This document shows positions 26,543-36,049 of a stretch of DNA of 64,000 bases, piece after piece. Origin of the DNA: Stieleria marina (GTDB lineage Bacteria; Planctomycetota; Planctomycetia; Pirellulales; Pirellulaceae). The first letter of the stretch is position 1. Every line of letters starts with the position of its first letter. The notes beneath the pieces were generated by a model that was not told the origin of the DNA, ran no database searches, and saw only the letters and a program-made list of their open reading frames with translations. Both the position numbers and the translations under genes were made by a program. Location: positions 186,001-250,000 of the forward strand of contig CP036526.1 in NCBI GenBank assembly GCA_007741555.1, written 5' to 3'.

Positions 26543-27742
26543 TCATTCGGTGTCCTCGTCTGGCGTACTATCGAGACCTTCCATCAGTGATTCCTCTGGC
26601 GCGCGGATGTCGCTGTTGGGCAGCCCGTTGGGGAACTGGCCTTTGATGCTCTCGATGGCCGCGGCGGCGATCGCAATGTGTTGCTGCTTGGTGTCGTTGT
26701 AGAACGCTTTTGCTCCGCTGGGTAACTTGGGCTGGCCGTGCAGCGGTTTATCCGACACGCACAGCAGTGTCGCACTGGGGACGCGGTAGCGAAAACCATT
26801 GGCCGCCACCGTCGCCGATTCCATATCCACTGCAATGCTACGACTGGCTCGCAGATGTTCTAGGGTTTGCTTGATCGACAGCTCCCAATTGCGGTCGCCG
26901 GTCGTGTAGACCGCGCCGATTCGATAGGGGAACTTGGCTTCGTCCAATGCATGCGCCAGGGCCCGGTTGAGCAAGAAGCTCGGCGTGATCGGCACCGACG
27001 GCGGTAGCGCCGCGTCTAGCAGATGATCGCCTCGCATATAGCCTGACGCCAAAACGAAGTCACCGATCTCTTGGTGATTTCGCACGCCCGCGCAGTGCCC
27101 GACCATCAGCATCGCATCGGGTCTGAGGACAGCCAAGTGATCGGTCAAATTCTTAGCGTTGGATGGCCCGACACCGATGTTGACGATGCTGATACCGCGG
27201 TTCTCATTTTCTCGGTGATGGAGTGCCGGCATTTGCACATCAGCGCGGTTACCGGTAACGCTATCGGGAAACTGCGCCGCAAACGCTTCCATATGCATTT
27301 GGTAATTGGTCAACAACACGTACCGCTGAAAATCTTCGGCCTTGGTGCCGGTGTAGTGTTCTAACCGCGCGATCGAAAGTTCAGAACGCTCTGGGCCAAA
27401 CAGAAAGACTTTCTTACGCGTCAAATCGAATTCGGTTTCATCGATCAGCTCTAGCAGTGTGGGCGAGCTCAGGTCGACTCGTGGCCGCGAACGGGAAACC
27501 GAGAGTTCTGCACCACGACGCGCCAGTTTGAACAGCTCGCGTCGGAGATACCAGCGATACGCACTCGGCCTCGCAATTTTCCCGGCCAGTTCCGGGTTAT
27601 GCTTGGACCAATTCCGAACCACCGACAGCTTGGAATAGAATCCGTTGGCATAGTCCTGCTCCATCCGATCGCAAACCACTTCGATCTGCTGCCGAAGCGC
27701 ATCAGTGGGAAGGCTAGGGTCGATTCGATTTGGTTCTTCCAT
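26543..27742 (-). CDS. amn: AMP nucleosidase
   Basis: Hydrolyses AMP to adenine and ribose 5-phosphate in the cytoplasm, balancing adenylate pools. The 399-residue protein has the N-terminal regulatory domain in short form (NGFYSKLSVVRNWSKHNPEL) and the phosphorylase-fold catalytic domain: GISIVNIGVGPSNAKNLTDHL, MLMVGHCAGVR, YTTGDRNWEL, and VDMESATVAANGFRYRVP with the purine-nucleoside binding Met-Glu. It is shorter than the 484-residue E. coli enzyme but keeps the family motifs. It stands alone, convergent with the Hsp20 genes. Confidence 0.9.
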   Translation of the reverse strand: MEEPNRIDPSLPTDALRQQIEVVCDRMEQDYANGFYSKLSVVRNWSKHNPELAGKIARPSAYRWYLRRELFKLARRGAELSVSRSRPRVDLSSPTLLELIDETEFDLTRKKVFLFGPERSELSIARLEHYTGTKAEDFQRYVLLTNYQMHMEAFAAQFPDSVTGNRADVQMPALHHRENENRGISIVNIGVGPSNAKNLTDHLAVLRPDAMLMVGHCAGVRNHQEIGDFVLASGYMRGDHLLDAALPPSVPITPSFLLNRALAHALDEAKFPYRIGAVYTTGDRNWELSIKQTLEHLRASRSIAVDMESATVAANGFRYRVPSATLLCVSDKPLHGQPKLPSGAKAFYNDTKQQHIAIAAAAIESIKGQFPNGLPNSDIRAPEESLMEGLDSTPDEDTE

Positions 27743-28302
27743 GCTCGAAATTATGGGCGATGCAGCATCGTCGTGCTAGCGGTTGAAGGGGTGGAGGCTG
27801 TCGCACGTCGCTTCCAAATTCGCTGCGCGACCAACTCTGCGTCGGCTTGTGACAGCAGGGACCGCCAACGCTCCGCAAGCCGTTCGGCGTCACGGCAACG
27901 ATTCTCCAGTTCGAATTCGGTGTCAGGAAACGGCTGCTCGCAAAATTGGGTCAGTTCGATGCTTTCCGGCAATGAGTGATTCGCGTCCGGTGGGAAGAGT
28001 TCGCCACCGCCGAAGCATCCAGCACCTCACGTCGGTTTCGGCGATGCGAAATAGAGCGTCGCACTCGATCAACGATCCCAAGCCGCTGATCGGCCTCAAT
28101 GCGACTTGCTGGCCAACCCAGCCATGTGGTCACGGCGTCGGCACCAATAGTCTCGGCAATTGACTGTTTGGAGTCGTGCTGAGAGCGGCTGGGAGGATAA
28201 GTTCTACACGCACGACTGGCGACGATAGGTTTTCGCTTCGTGGCTAATTGAATCCTCTGATTGATACACCAATCTTTTGAATTCCCAAACAGAAGGAAGA
28301 AT
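27743..28302. other. gap between amn and the tandem esterase
   Basis: No gene I can support. A 73-codon minus-strand frame at 27751-27972 (MPESIELTQFCEQPFPDTEF onwards) has reasonable composition and could be a small protein translated just upstream of amn, but nothing is recognisable. AAGGAAG at 28293-28299 is the ribosome site of the following gene. Confidence 0.4.
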
Positions 28303-30066
28303 GTGAAGAGTCTGCTAGCCTGCTGTATCGCCATCGTCGTTTGTGCGAAACCTGTCGCTGCTGACCAATTGCGACTGGAATCCGGCGAGGAATTTATCGT
28401 GCAATCATGGTCGCAGGAGAAGAACTTCAAACGACCGTACTTTGTCCGGGGCCCTGAAATCAGTGTCTCCGAAATTGAAGAACCCGGTATTGATGCACCC
28501 AATGGCACTGGTGCCCGAAAGCTTCCCGTGTTCATTTTTCTGCATGGCAACGGGGGCAATGCGAAGGAAGCCATGCGCGGGTTCATGCGGGGGCGCGGAG
28601 AGATCGCTTCTCGCTACATCATGGTGTTTCCCCAAGGCTATCGCGAGAGCTGGAATATTGTTTCGGAGCGTTCCAAGGCAGACGATCTGGGCTTCATCGA
28701 AGCAATCGTTCGGAAACTGGCCAAATTTGATAACGTGGATTCCGACAACTTCACGATCATGGGGGCATCCAATGGTGCGGCGCTGGTGAACCAACTGGCG
28801 ATCGAAAGCAAATTGCCGAATATCCGCAATTACATTAGTGGCGTCAGCCAACTCAACGTGTGGCAATACGACGGCAAGCATTTCAAAGCGAAAGGTGACG
28901 ACAACAACTATCGCAATGCGGCCATCCCTGCGAAAGGCAAGCGACTGCTGAACATTTCCGGCGTGAACGACAAGCTGGTTCCGTATCACGGTGGTCCTTC
29001 GAGAGTCATTCCCGCCAAAGGTGGAAAGCTGGCTTTCGTTGGCGCCGAGAAGTCGACATTCGTATGGGCCCAGCAAATGGGATACAAGGGAAAACGGCTA
29101 CTCCAGCCATCCCAGACGATCGAGAACGTGGAAGTCTTTCGCTACCTGGATGGCGACGTTGTTCATTACAAGGTGACCAATGAAGGCCACGGTGCCACAC
29201 ACGGCATCAGCGAGCAGATGCTGCTGAATTTCCTCGGCGACACTCAAGAAATCCGCACCAAACAAACCGTCAATGAGGAGACGCCTCGCGTCGGCCAGTT
29301 CATTGGCTTCATGCACAACAACGTGAAAAGAGACTATCTGCTCCACGTTCCTCAAGACCTTCCCGGTAACTCGCCTCTAGTGTTCGTGCTCCACGGGTAT
29401 CGCGCCGATGCCAGAGACTACGTGGAACTTGGAATGAATCGTCTGGCCGATACCAACGGGTTTGCCGTCTGTTATCCACAGGGAACTGACGATCTCGAAG
29501 GGATACCCCACTGGAACGCTCGGCTGAAGATCAGCAAGACTGACGACATCGGCTTCCTTTCGGCACTCGCGTCTGACCTGCAATCAAAGCACTCGCTCAA
29601 CAAAAGTAAGACCTTTGTGTGTGGGATCTCCAACGGCGGCTTGATGAGTTACACGCTGGTCGCTGAAAAACCGGACGTCTTCAAAGCTGCAGCATCCGTG
29701 ATTGGCACCATGAGTGGCTACACTTGGGAACACCGCAGTGTGATCCGCCCTGTTCCCATTCTGCAAATCTCGGGTCTGGATGACGAGGTCATCCCTTACG
29801 ACGGAAGCATGCCAAAGTCAGGCGGTTGGGGCGGCGCCCCGGATCAGAATGTGATGATGCAGTTCTGGCGCAAGCTCAACGAAACCAAGACGGACGAGGT
29901 CATCAAGATTTCTGACATGACCACGGCGCACCGTTACAAGGACGGAGTAAACGGCAACGAGGTGTGGCACTACCAGATCAAGCAGTTCGGGCACAGGATT
30001 CCGGGCCAGCGGGAAATGGGGACCAGCGTCGCTGAGGTGATTTGGGAGTTCTTCAGCAAATTCTAG
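28303..30066 (+). CDS. secreted tandem PHB-depolymerase/feruloyl-esterase-like protein
   Basis: Starts at GTG 28303 with AAGGAAG upstream and a signal peptide (KSLLACCIAIVVCAKPVAA). The 587 residues contain two esterase domains of the LpqC/PHB-depolymerase type. The first has the oxyanion region FIFLHGNGGN, nucleophile elbow GASNG and His in NEGHGATHG. The second has VFVLHGYRAD, CGISNGG, LDDEVIPYDGSMP and FGHRIPGQ. Both Ser elbows survive, so both halves may be active. Such enzymes cleave ester side chains on plant or algal glycans, or polyhydroxyalkanoates. Tandem copies in one chain are uncommon and suggest internal duplication. Confidence 0.85.
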   Translation: MKSLLACCIAIVVCAKPVAADQLRLESGEEFIVQSWSQEKNFKRPYFVRGPEISVSEIEEPGIDAPNGTGARKLPVFIFLHGNGGNAKEAMRGFMRGRGEIASRYIMVFPQGYRESWNIVSERSKADDLGFIEAIVRKLAKFDNVDSDNFTIMGASNGAALVNQLAIESKLPNIRNYISGVSQLNVWQYDGKHFKAKGDDNNYRNAAIPAKGKRLLNISGVNDKLVPYHGGPSRVIPAKGGKLAFVGAEKSTFVWAQQMGYKGKRLLQPSQTIENVEVFRYLDGDVVHYKVTNEGHGATHGISEQMLLNFLGDTQEIRTKQTVNEETPRVGQFIGFMHNNVKRDYLLHVPQDLPGNSPLVFVLHGYRADARDYVELGMNRLADTNGFAVCYPQGTDDLEGIPHWNARLKISKTDDIGFLSALASDLQSKHSLNKSKTFVCGISNGGLMSYTLVAEKPDVFKAAASVIGTMSGYTWEHRSVIRPVPILQISGLDDEVIPYDGSMPKSGGWGGAPDQNVMMQFWRKLNETKTDEVIKISDMTTAHRYKDGVNGNEVWHYQIKQFGHRIPGQREMGTSVAEVIWEFFSKF

Positions 30067-30565
30067 GGACCGGTCCGAAGCAGCGGAGCCAAGCGTCCGG
30101 CGAACAAAGCGATCAGCCGAAAGAGTTCACGTGGGTATGAAGAGTTCACGTGGATATCTCGAAGGCCCATTTCCCCCGGCGTGCGAAACGTCTTGTTGCC
30201 TTGCTTCACCGCCAGAGCGAATGCGTCCAGCAACGTGGCCTGCTGGAGCGTTTGATGGAGTTCGATGTCTCGGTAATTGATGCGCAGCCGCTTCGGATTG
30301 GGCTCTCCGTTCATGGACTGAGTAAACCCGTTTCCGCAGGTTTTGCCGCTGCGGTTGACTTCATTCAGCGACAAAACAAACAAAGCGTCGAACGACCCCT
30401 TTATTCCCTCCTGCTCCTCTTTTCCTTAAGCTATCGGGCGCTGCTATCGCATCATTCGACTCTCAGACAGTCCCGTTTTGCGTCAGCAAATGAAATCCCC
30501 TATCAGCTCTCCAGGAACTTCTTGGAGCCGACACGCTTCTTTTAATTCATTGAGGTTCATTACCG
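30067..30565. other. gap with a possible minus-strand small gene
   Basis: A minus-strand frame ending at 30063 contains about 80 residues with protein-like composition (NGEPNPKRLRINYRDIELHQ, FALAVKQGNKTFRTPGEMG). No start with a ribosome site is evident and I recognise no family; it may be the remnant of a longer gene. A 17-base direct repeat, GAGTTCACGTGG followed by RTAT, occurs at 30125 and 30141. Confidence 0.35.
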
Positions 30566-31882
30566 ATGTCGTCAATTCTCGCGGACAAACTGCACGAGTA
30601 CCCCCAGCAAGATGTAATCGACGGATCCGGCGGAAGCTCCGATTCGATTCTTGATGACTGCCTGAATCAGAACGACGGGGTCCTGCAGCTCATCCACCGC
30701 TACGCGGGCAGGACATTTTGCACGCCGGGCAAACGACTTCGCCTTGATGAAAAATCGTACTATCCCGACTACATGAACGGGACGGGCCTGGATGAACTCT
30801 GGATGTGCTGCACCGTGCCCATCGTCACGGGTGTCGTCGATACTCGCACAAACAAAGCACCGTTTCGCGAAGGTGAATCGCACGTGCTCACTCCAAGCGG
30901 CCAAGTGATCTCGTTGCAGGATTTGATCACCGCCAATCCAGAATCCGTGATGGGGGAAAAGGTGACGGCGTTTGCGAAATCACTTTATGGAGATCCGACC
31001 TGGCCGATCGTTTCCAAGAAGTTCGACAACCTGAATCCGATCCCACATCACCTTCACTGGTCAAAGTGGGAAGTGTACGACATCAATTCTTTCGACAATC
31101 CAGGAGTCAGTCCGTCGCACTATCACACCACGGCAATGGGGCTGTACCCGTTCGTGACCAAGGATCAGTTTCTTGACTGCATGAAAAGCTGGGGAGAGGG
31201 CGAATACAACGGCGTTCGTCACTTGTCGCCGCACGTGATGATGCACATTGATAATGGCTTCGTGATGCCCAACGGCGTGCTGCACTCGCCGACCGACCTT
31301 TGCACGCACGAGCTGCACGTCACGATGGACGAGCACTTCCTGGCCGAAGACCTGACGCTTGACGGACGGATCGGAGCAGCGGATGCGTTTTACGCATGCA
31401 GAGAAGAAGACTATCCGAAGGATCGCCACGAAGACTGGGAGTACCTGGTTGAAAAGTTCGACTTCGCGGCCAACCAGGATCCCGACTTCGTCATGAAGAA
31501 TCGGCGTCCTGCAATCACCGCCGAAGAATTTGCAGGTGATGGTGTCGACGCCAAGTGGATCGTCTACGGTGACTTCCTTGGTGATCAAAAGTGCTCCATC
31601 CTACGACTCACTGTGCAGCCTGGCGGTAAGACTCAGTTTTGCCCGGAGAGCCCCGCGCTATTCCACACCAATGGCGGAAGTGGCCGCGTTGGAAAACTCG
31701 AAGTGAAATATCACCAGGGCATGGTTCTCGGCGAGCTCTATCCTGAAATCGGATTCATCACTCAGGCAGCGTTGTCAAACGGCGGCGTGCAGATCGAGAA
31801 TACGGGAACCGAACCGCTAGTGTTAACCTTCGACTTTCCGCAGAACGCGCACTCCAAAACGCCCGGTGTTGACGCGACGTAA
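30566..31882 (+). CDS. bicupin, sugar-isomerase-like cytoplasmic protein
   Basis: A 438-residue protein without signal peptide. The central part (NPIPHHLHWSKWEVYDINSF, SPSHYHTTAMGLYPFVTKDQF, MPNGVLHSPTDLCTHELHV) has histidine and glutamate spacing reminiscent of type I phosphomannose isomerase-like cupins. A second cupin-like segment follows (CSILRLTVQPGGKTQFCPES, FHTNGGSGRVGKLEVKY). A metal-dependent isomerase or epimerase of a sugar is a fair guess, but I cannot assign a reaction. It stands between the tandem esterase and a dead sulfatase gene on the same strand. Confidence 0.6.
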   Translation: MSSILADKLHEYPQQDVIDGSGGSSDSILDDCLNQNDGVLQLIHRYAGRTFCTPGKRLRLDEKSYYPDYMNGTGLDELWMCCTVPIVTGVVDTRTNKAPFREGESHVLTPSGQVISLQDLITANPESVMGEKVTAFAKSLYGDPTWPIVSKKFDNLNPIPHHLHWSKWEVYDINSFDNPGVSPSHYHTTAMGLYPFVTKDQFLDCMKSWGEGEYNGVRHLSPHVMMHIDNGFVMPNGVLHSPTDLCTHELHVTMDEHFLAEDLTLDGRIGAADAFYACREEDYPKDRHEDWEYLVEKFDFAANQDPDFVMKNRRPAITAEEFAGDGVDAKWIVYGDFLGDQKCSILRLTVQPGGKTQFCPESPALFHTNGGSGRVGKLEVKYHQGMVLGELYPEIGFITQAALSNGGVQIENTGTEPLVLTFDFPQNAHSKTPGVDAT

Positions 31883-31934
31883 CATCGCGCGATGCGATCA
31901 TTCGTGAACGGGGCCGAGTCATTGGACATGGCCT

Positions 31935-32806
31935 AACAGCGGTTCCGCTGTATGGGGCGTCATGCTGTTCACGAATGCACATGGTCCCGCTCCGGCTTGC
32001 AGCCCGTCGCGGTGAGCCATCATGACGGGCATCTCGCCGCATGTGTCTGGACTGTACGACAACCGCCAGAAGATGCGGCAGCGCATGCCGGATGCGGAAC
32101 TACTGCCAAAGCACTTTTCGAATCACGGCTACTGGTCAGCCGGATCGGGAAAGCTGCTGCATTACTTCATCGATGCGGACTCATGGGACGAGTACTACCC
32201 GCCGAAAGAGACCTGCGACGGACCAAGCCTCGTACTGCTGCTGAATAACGCCGAAGCAGATTGGCCTCACGTTTCCATCTCGTATCTCGGTCGCTCCGGC
32301 AACTACGGTCGCAGCGGTCGACGCTACCGCTACATCGCTTGCGACAACGGCGACGAAGAGGTGTATGACATCGAAACCGACCGGTACGAATGGACGAATC
32401 TCGCCGCGAAGCCAGGGTTCGCCGAAAAGATCGCGGAACTGAAGTCGCATGTGCCCGATAACTTCGCCAAGTATGAAGGCGCCAGCATCGATTCGCTGCC
32501 AAAGCTTAAATGGATCCCGCTCAACGACAAAAAGGCACCCGCTTCAGAGTCTGACAGCCCCAAATTTGATGTCCACTTTACCAACAAGCGTGGCAAGCCC
32601 GTGAGGATGTTTCAGATGAACGACGAAGGCGTACTGAAACCCTACGGAACGCTGGAAACCGGCTGGAGCAAACCCGCTTGCGGCGCACCCAGGAGCCGTC
32701 TGGATGATCGCCGATTCCGATGATAGACCACTCGGCTACTTCACCGTCGGAGATCAAACTGCCCACGCCGTGATCCCGCTACAAAGGACCCGGACTAGCC
32801 GTGCGT
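31935..32806 (+). pseudogene. iduronate-2-sulfatase-like pseudogene with VHL-beta-like tail
   Basis: The catalytic start reads FTNAHGPAPACSPSR, then TGA in place of the next codon, then AIMTGISPHVSGLYDN: a stop immediately after the formylglycine motif. HFSNHGYWSAGSGKLLHYF continues, but after KETCDGPSL the middle of the enzyme (including the second metal site) is missing and LNNAEADWPHVSISY joins directly. EEVYDIETDRYEWTNLAAKPG ends the sulfatase part. The tail FDVHFTNKRGKPVRMF and GVLKPYGTLETGWS, continued after a frameshift by VWMIADSDDRPLGYFTVGDQ, resembles a VHL beta domain. Stop, deletion and frameshift make it dead. Confidence 0.8.
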
Positions 32807-33168
32807 CGTCCCTATGTCAACGCGTGACGATCGGATAGCGACTGGACGATTGGACAACGACTGATTGCCGGTTTCCATTTTTCAATTGAGTCCTCACGCG
32901 GCACTGTTTTCCACGGCGAGCTGTCTTTCCTTCGTTTACACTGCCGTTGTTTGGAATCACTCCATTTGGATAGTTTGCGTCACGACGCAACCAGGATCAG
33001 CTAACTTGAAAACAACAAGCCTCTGCGCGAATCGTATTGAATTGCCTTGGAAAGAAGGCAGCCAGAAGTGGTTGGCAGGAAGCCGCGTTCATGTTGTTGA
33101 TTGCATGAACGTTGGCGTTCTGCCCCAGACGTTGCTACTTGGAAATGTGCTTCGGGAGTTGAACTAGC
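32807..33168. other. gap before the hexaheme cytochrome gene
   Basis: No supported gene. A 100-codon open frame at 32865-33167 is Cys- and Trp-rich without family resemblance. The promoter of the cytochrome gene should lie here, but no clear -35/-10 pair stands out. Confidence 0.4.
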
Positions 33169-35958
33169 ATGCAGTTTGTTTTTCGCTTCGCGTTTGCGAT
33201 GGTCGTGTGCAGTGCGACCGTGGGTTACGCCCAGCAACCGAAACTGACGCTGACTGAGCAACTGCAGCAGGAATCCCCGGAACGTCTGGTCGCCCGCGCT
33301 CGTCAGTCGGGCGACATTGTGCGCGGCGCGATTCTGTTTCATCAGGGCAGCTTGAACTGCGCGAAGTGTCATCAACCGGCGGCCGAAAAAGATCGCCTCG
33401 CACCAGATCTCAGTCGCTTGGAAAAAGAGGTCACCGACGCGTCGCTTGTCGAATCCATCCTTGATCCGTCCAAAGCGATTTCCAAGGGTTATGAAACCCT
33501 GAACATACTGACTGGCAACGGTCGAGTGATCAGCGGGCTTGTCGTTAGCCAGGATGACGACCTGGTTGTGCTACGTGACGGGCAGGATATCGACAAGCTA
33601 CACAGAATCCCGCAAGCCAACATCGACCAAACGAATCCTAGCAAAGTTTCGATCATGCCCAGCGGGTTGGCGGATCAACTGACGGGTCGCCAACAGTTTT
33701 TAGATCTATTGCGATACGTTATCGACATCAAAGAACGCGGGCCGGCAAACACGGCTGAAATGCAGGCTTCAGCGCCCCGCCGAAAATTGACGGCGGAGAT
33801 CGAGGGTCTCGTGTTGATGCAGGAACACCATTGTTCGGCCTGTCACGAGTCGTCGTTCATTGATTCTCTTCCGGCAGCCCATCAAGGACCCAACCTGAAG
33901 TGGTCCGCACAACGACTCCGTCCACAATACCTGGCTCGGTTCATTGCCGATCCCCACCAAACCAAACCGGGGACCCGCATGCCCTCGTTGCTGGGGCAGA
34001 TCGATGAAGCCGAACGAACCGAATCCGCCAAGGCCATCGTTCACTTTCTGCTCTCCATTGCGCCCGATCGGTTGCCCGACGAAGCACAAGAGGTGGACCA
34101 CGATTCGATCGAAAGCGGCCGCAGTCTTTTCCATTCCGTCGGTTGCGTTGCCTGCCATGCGCCGCGTGACGAAAAGGCCGTCGAGCAACCGCTGGAAGAT
34201 TCCGTTCCGATGGGAGAACTCCGAACGAAGTACAGTTCGCAGGCCCTCACCGCGTTCCTGGAAAATCCGCACGCAGCCCGACCTTCGGGCCGGATGCCAA
34301 ACATGCAATTGACTCACCGCGAAGCGAGTCTTCTGTCCAGCTACTTGCTTCAGAACGACGAAATGTTGACGGCGGTCTTAGAGGATCCGTGGCCAGTCGA
34401 CGCCAAGCTATCGGACAAAGGCAAGCAGCTCTTCACGAAACTCAATTGCGCCGAATGCCACTCGGGCATCATCGACTCAAACACCACATCGGAGGGTTTC
34501 ACGAAACTCGCCAATCTCGACACCAGCAAAGGCTGCTTGTCAGGGGCACTAGGAAATTGGCCGGATTTCGCGCTCACAGAACTCGACACTAAAAACATCC
34601 GGGCGGGACTCGATCGAGGACTCAACGGATTGGATCCCCAGCAGACCATCGACTTCACGCTGACGTCGTTTGGCTGCACCGTGTGTCACAGTCGAGACAA
34701 CCTTGGCGGTGTCAGCCAACAGCGACGTATTCACTTTCAAACCACCAACCTGAATCTTGGCGAACAGGGAAGAATTCCACCTACGCTGACAGGTGTGGGG
34801 GCCAAGCTGAATCCAAAGTGGATGCGCGATGTGCTGGTAAACGGTCGATCGATTCGGCCCTACATGAAAACGCGAATGCCAAAGTACGGCGAACACAACA
34901 TCGGTCACCTTGTCGATCTGTTTCAAGCAACCGACAAACTTCCCGAAACGCAGTTCGCTGAAGTCCATGATCAAAAGGAAACGCGAAATCTGGGACTGAA
35001 AATCGTGGGCAACCAGGGGCTCAACTGCGCGGCATGCCACACGTACCAGTACAAATTGTCCGACACGATGCCCGCGGTGGATCTGACCGAGATGGTCCAG
35101 CGACTGAAGAAAGACTGGTTTTACCAGTATATGCTGGCGCCACAAAAGTTCAGTCCGAACACCGTGATGCCATCGTACTGGCCAGGTGGTGTCGCGCTGC
35201 GTCGCGACATCGACGGAAGTCCTGAGGATCAAATCGAAGCCATCTGGCAATATCTGATCGATGGCCGCCAAGCTCGCGCGCCCGCAGGCGTCATTCGGGA
35301 GCCGCTGGAGATCGTGGTTACGGACGAAGCCAGAATGTTGCGGCGCAAATACGCGGAGATCGGAAAGCGCGGGATCGGAGTCGGCTATCCCGGAGGCGTG
35401 AACCTTGCGTATGACGCTCAGCAAATGCGGCTGGCATCGATTTGGCGCGGCAAGTTTGTTGACCCGGCGGCCGTCTGGTACGGACAGGGCAGCGGCAACG
35501 TTCGTGCGATGGGCACGATCATTCCATTGCCAAAGGGGCCTGAGCTTTTTTCGGGCGAGCAGCCAGAAATCACGGACAACAGCCGACCGACGACGCATCA
35601 GTTCAAGGGCTATACGCTCGACGACAAACGGCGACCAACACTGCGATACGAATTCGGCGAGGTCGCTGTCGAAGACTATTTCCGCGAGTACCCAGACGAT
35701 GCAACCAACAAGGTGCAACTGCGCCGGAGCGTCACATTTACGTCAGCCGAAAAAAGCGAACTGCTACGCTTCCGACTAGCCAACGGTGATGGTATCGAAT
35801 CGAACTCCAACGACCGCTATCGGATCGGAAAGGGACTGACGATCCGTGTTGCGTCGGGACAGAAAGCAGAACTCATGGATGCTGGACTACTCTTCGTTCC
35901 GCTACAGCTTGACGGCAAGCGGCCAGAAGAACTCGTGCTGGAATATCTCTGGGAGTGA
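33169..35958 (+). CDS. hexaheme c-type cytochrome of PVC type
   Basis: A 929-residue exported electron carrier. After a signal peptide (to about residue 21) there are six CXXCH heme sites: CAKCH 64-68, CSACH 222-226, CVACH 326-330, CAECH 427-431, CTVCH 503-507 and CAACH 620-624. Each belongs to a mono-heme cytochrome domain; MPS, MPN and MPK motifs supply likely axial Met ligands. The first domain (VTDASLVESILDPSKAISKGYE, GLVVSQDDDLVVLRDG) is the PVC heme-binding domain found only in planctomycetes and relatives. The last 250 residues are beta-rich and heme-free. It leads a three-gene run with the propeller-ThuA and S9 peptidase genes, 91 and 52 bases apart. Its electron donor is not known. 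Confidence 0.88.
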   Translation: MQFVFRFAFAMVVCSATVGYAQQPKLTLTEQLQQESPERLVARARQSGDIVRGAILFHQGSLNCAKCHQPAAEKDRLAPDLSRLEKEVTDASLVESILDPSKAISKGYETLNILTGNGRVISGLVVSQDDDLVVLRDGQDIDKLHRIPQANIDQTNPSKVSIMPSGLADQLTGRQQFLDLLRYVIDIKERGPANTAEMQASAPRRKLTAEIEGLVLMQEHHCSACHESSFIDSLPAAHQGPNLKWSAQRLRPQYLARFIADPHQTKPGTRMPSLLGQIDEAERTESAKAIVHFLLSIAPDRLPDEAQEVDHDSIESGRSLFHSVGCVACHAPRDEKAVEQPLEDSVPMGELRTKYSSQALTAFLENPHAARPSGRMPNMQLTHREASLLSSYLLQNDEMLTAVLEDPWPVDAKLSDKGKQLFTKLNCAECHSGIIDSNTTSEGFTKLANLDTSKGCLSGALGNWPDFALTELDTKNIRAGLDRGLNGLDPQQTIDFTLTSFGCTVCHSRDNLGGVSQQRRIHFQTTNLNLGEQGRIPPTLTGVGAKLNPKWMRDVLVNGRSIRPYMKTRMPKYGEHNIGHLVDLFQATDKLPETQFAEVHDQKETRNLGLKIVGNQGLNCAACHTYQYKLSDTMPAVDLTEMVQRLKKDWFYQYMLAPQKFSPNTVMPSYWPGGVALRRDIDGSPEDQIEAIWQYLIDGRQARAPAGVIREPLEIVVTDEARMLRRKYAEIGKRGIGVGYPGGVNLAYDAQQMRLASIWRGKFVDPAAVWYGQGSGNVRAMGTIIPLPKGPELFSGEQPEITDNSRPTTHQFKGYTLDDKRRPTLRYEFGEVAVEDYFREYPDDATNKVQLRRSVTFTSAEKSELLRFRLANGDGIESNSNDRYRIGKGLTIRVASGQKAELMDAGLLFVPLQLDGKRPEELVLEYLWE

Positions 35959-36049
35959 CCGCGGCAAACCCTTGACGGTAGTACCGGTTCCCACCAGGCG
36001 GTCAAAACTCCCCCGCTCTGCGATTGATTACCAAACCTAAACAATAGAT

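Noticed and set aside
27951-28586. 211-codon minus-strand frame overlapping the tandem esterase start
   Set aside because: More than half lies opposite a well-supported esterase gene, and the remainder is Arg-rich without family resemblance.
32865-33167. 100-codon frame before the hexaheme gene
   Set aside because: No ribosome site, unusual Cys/Trp content and no family resemblance.
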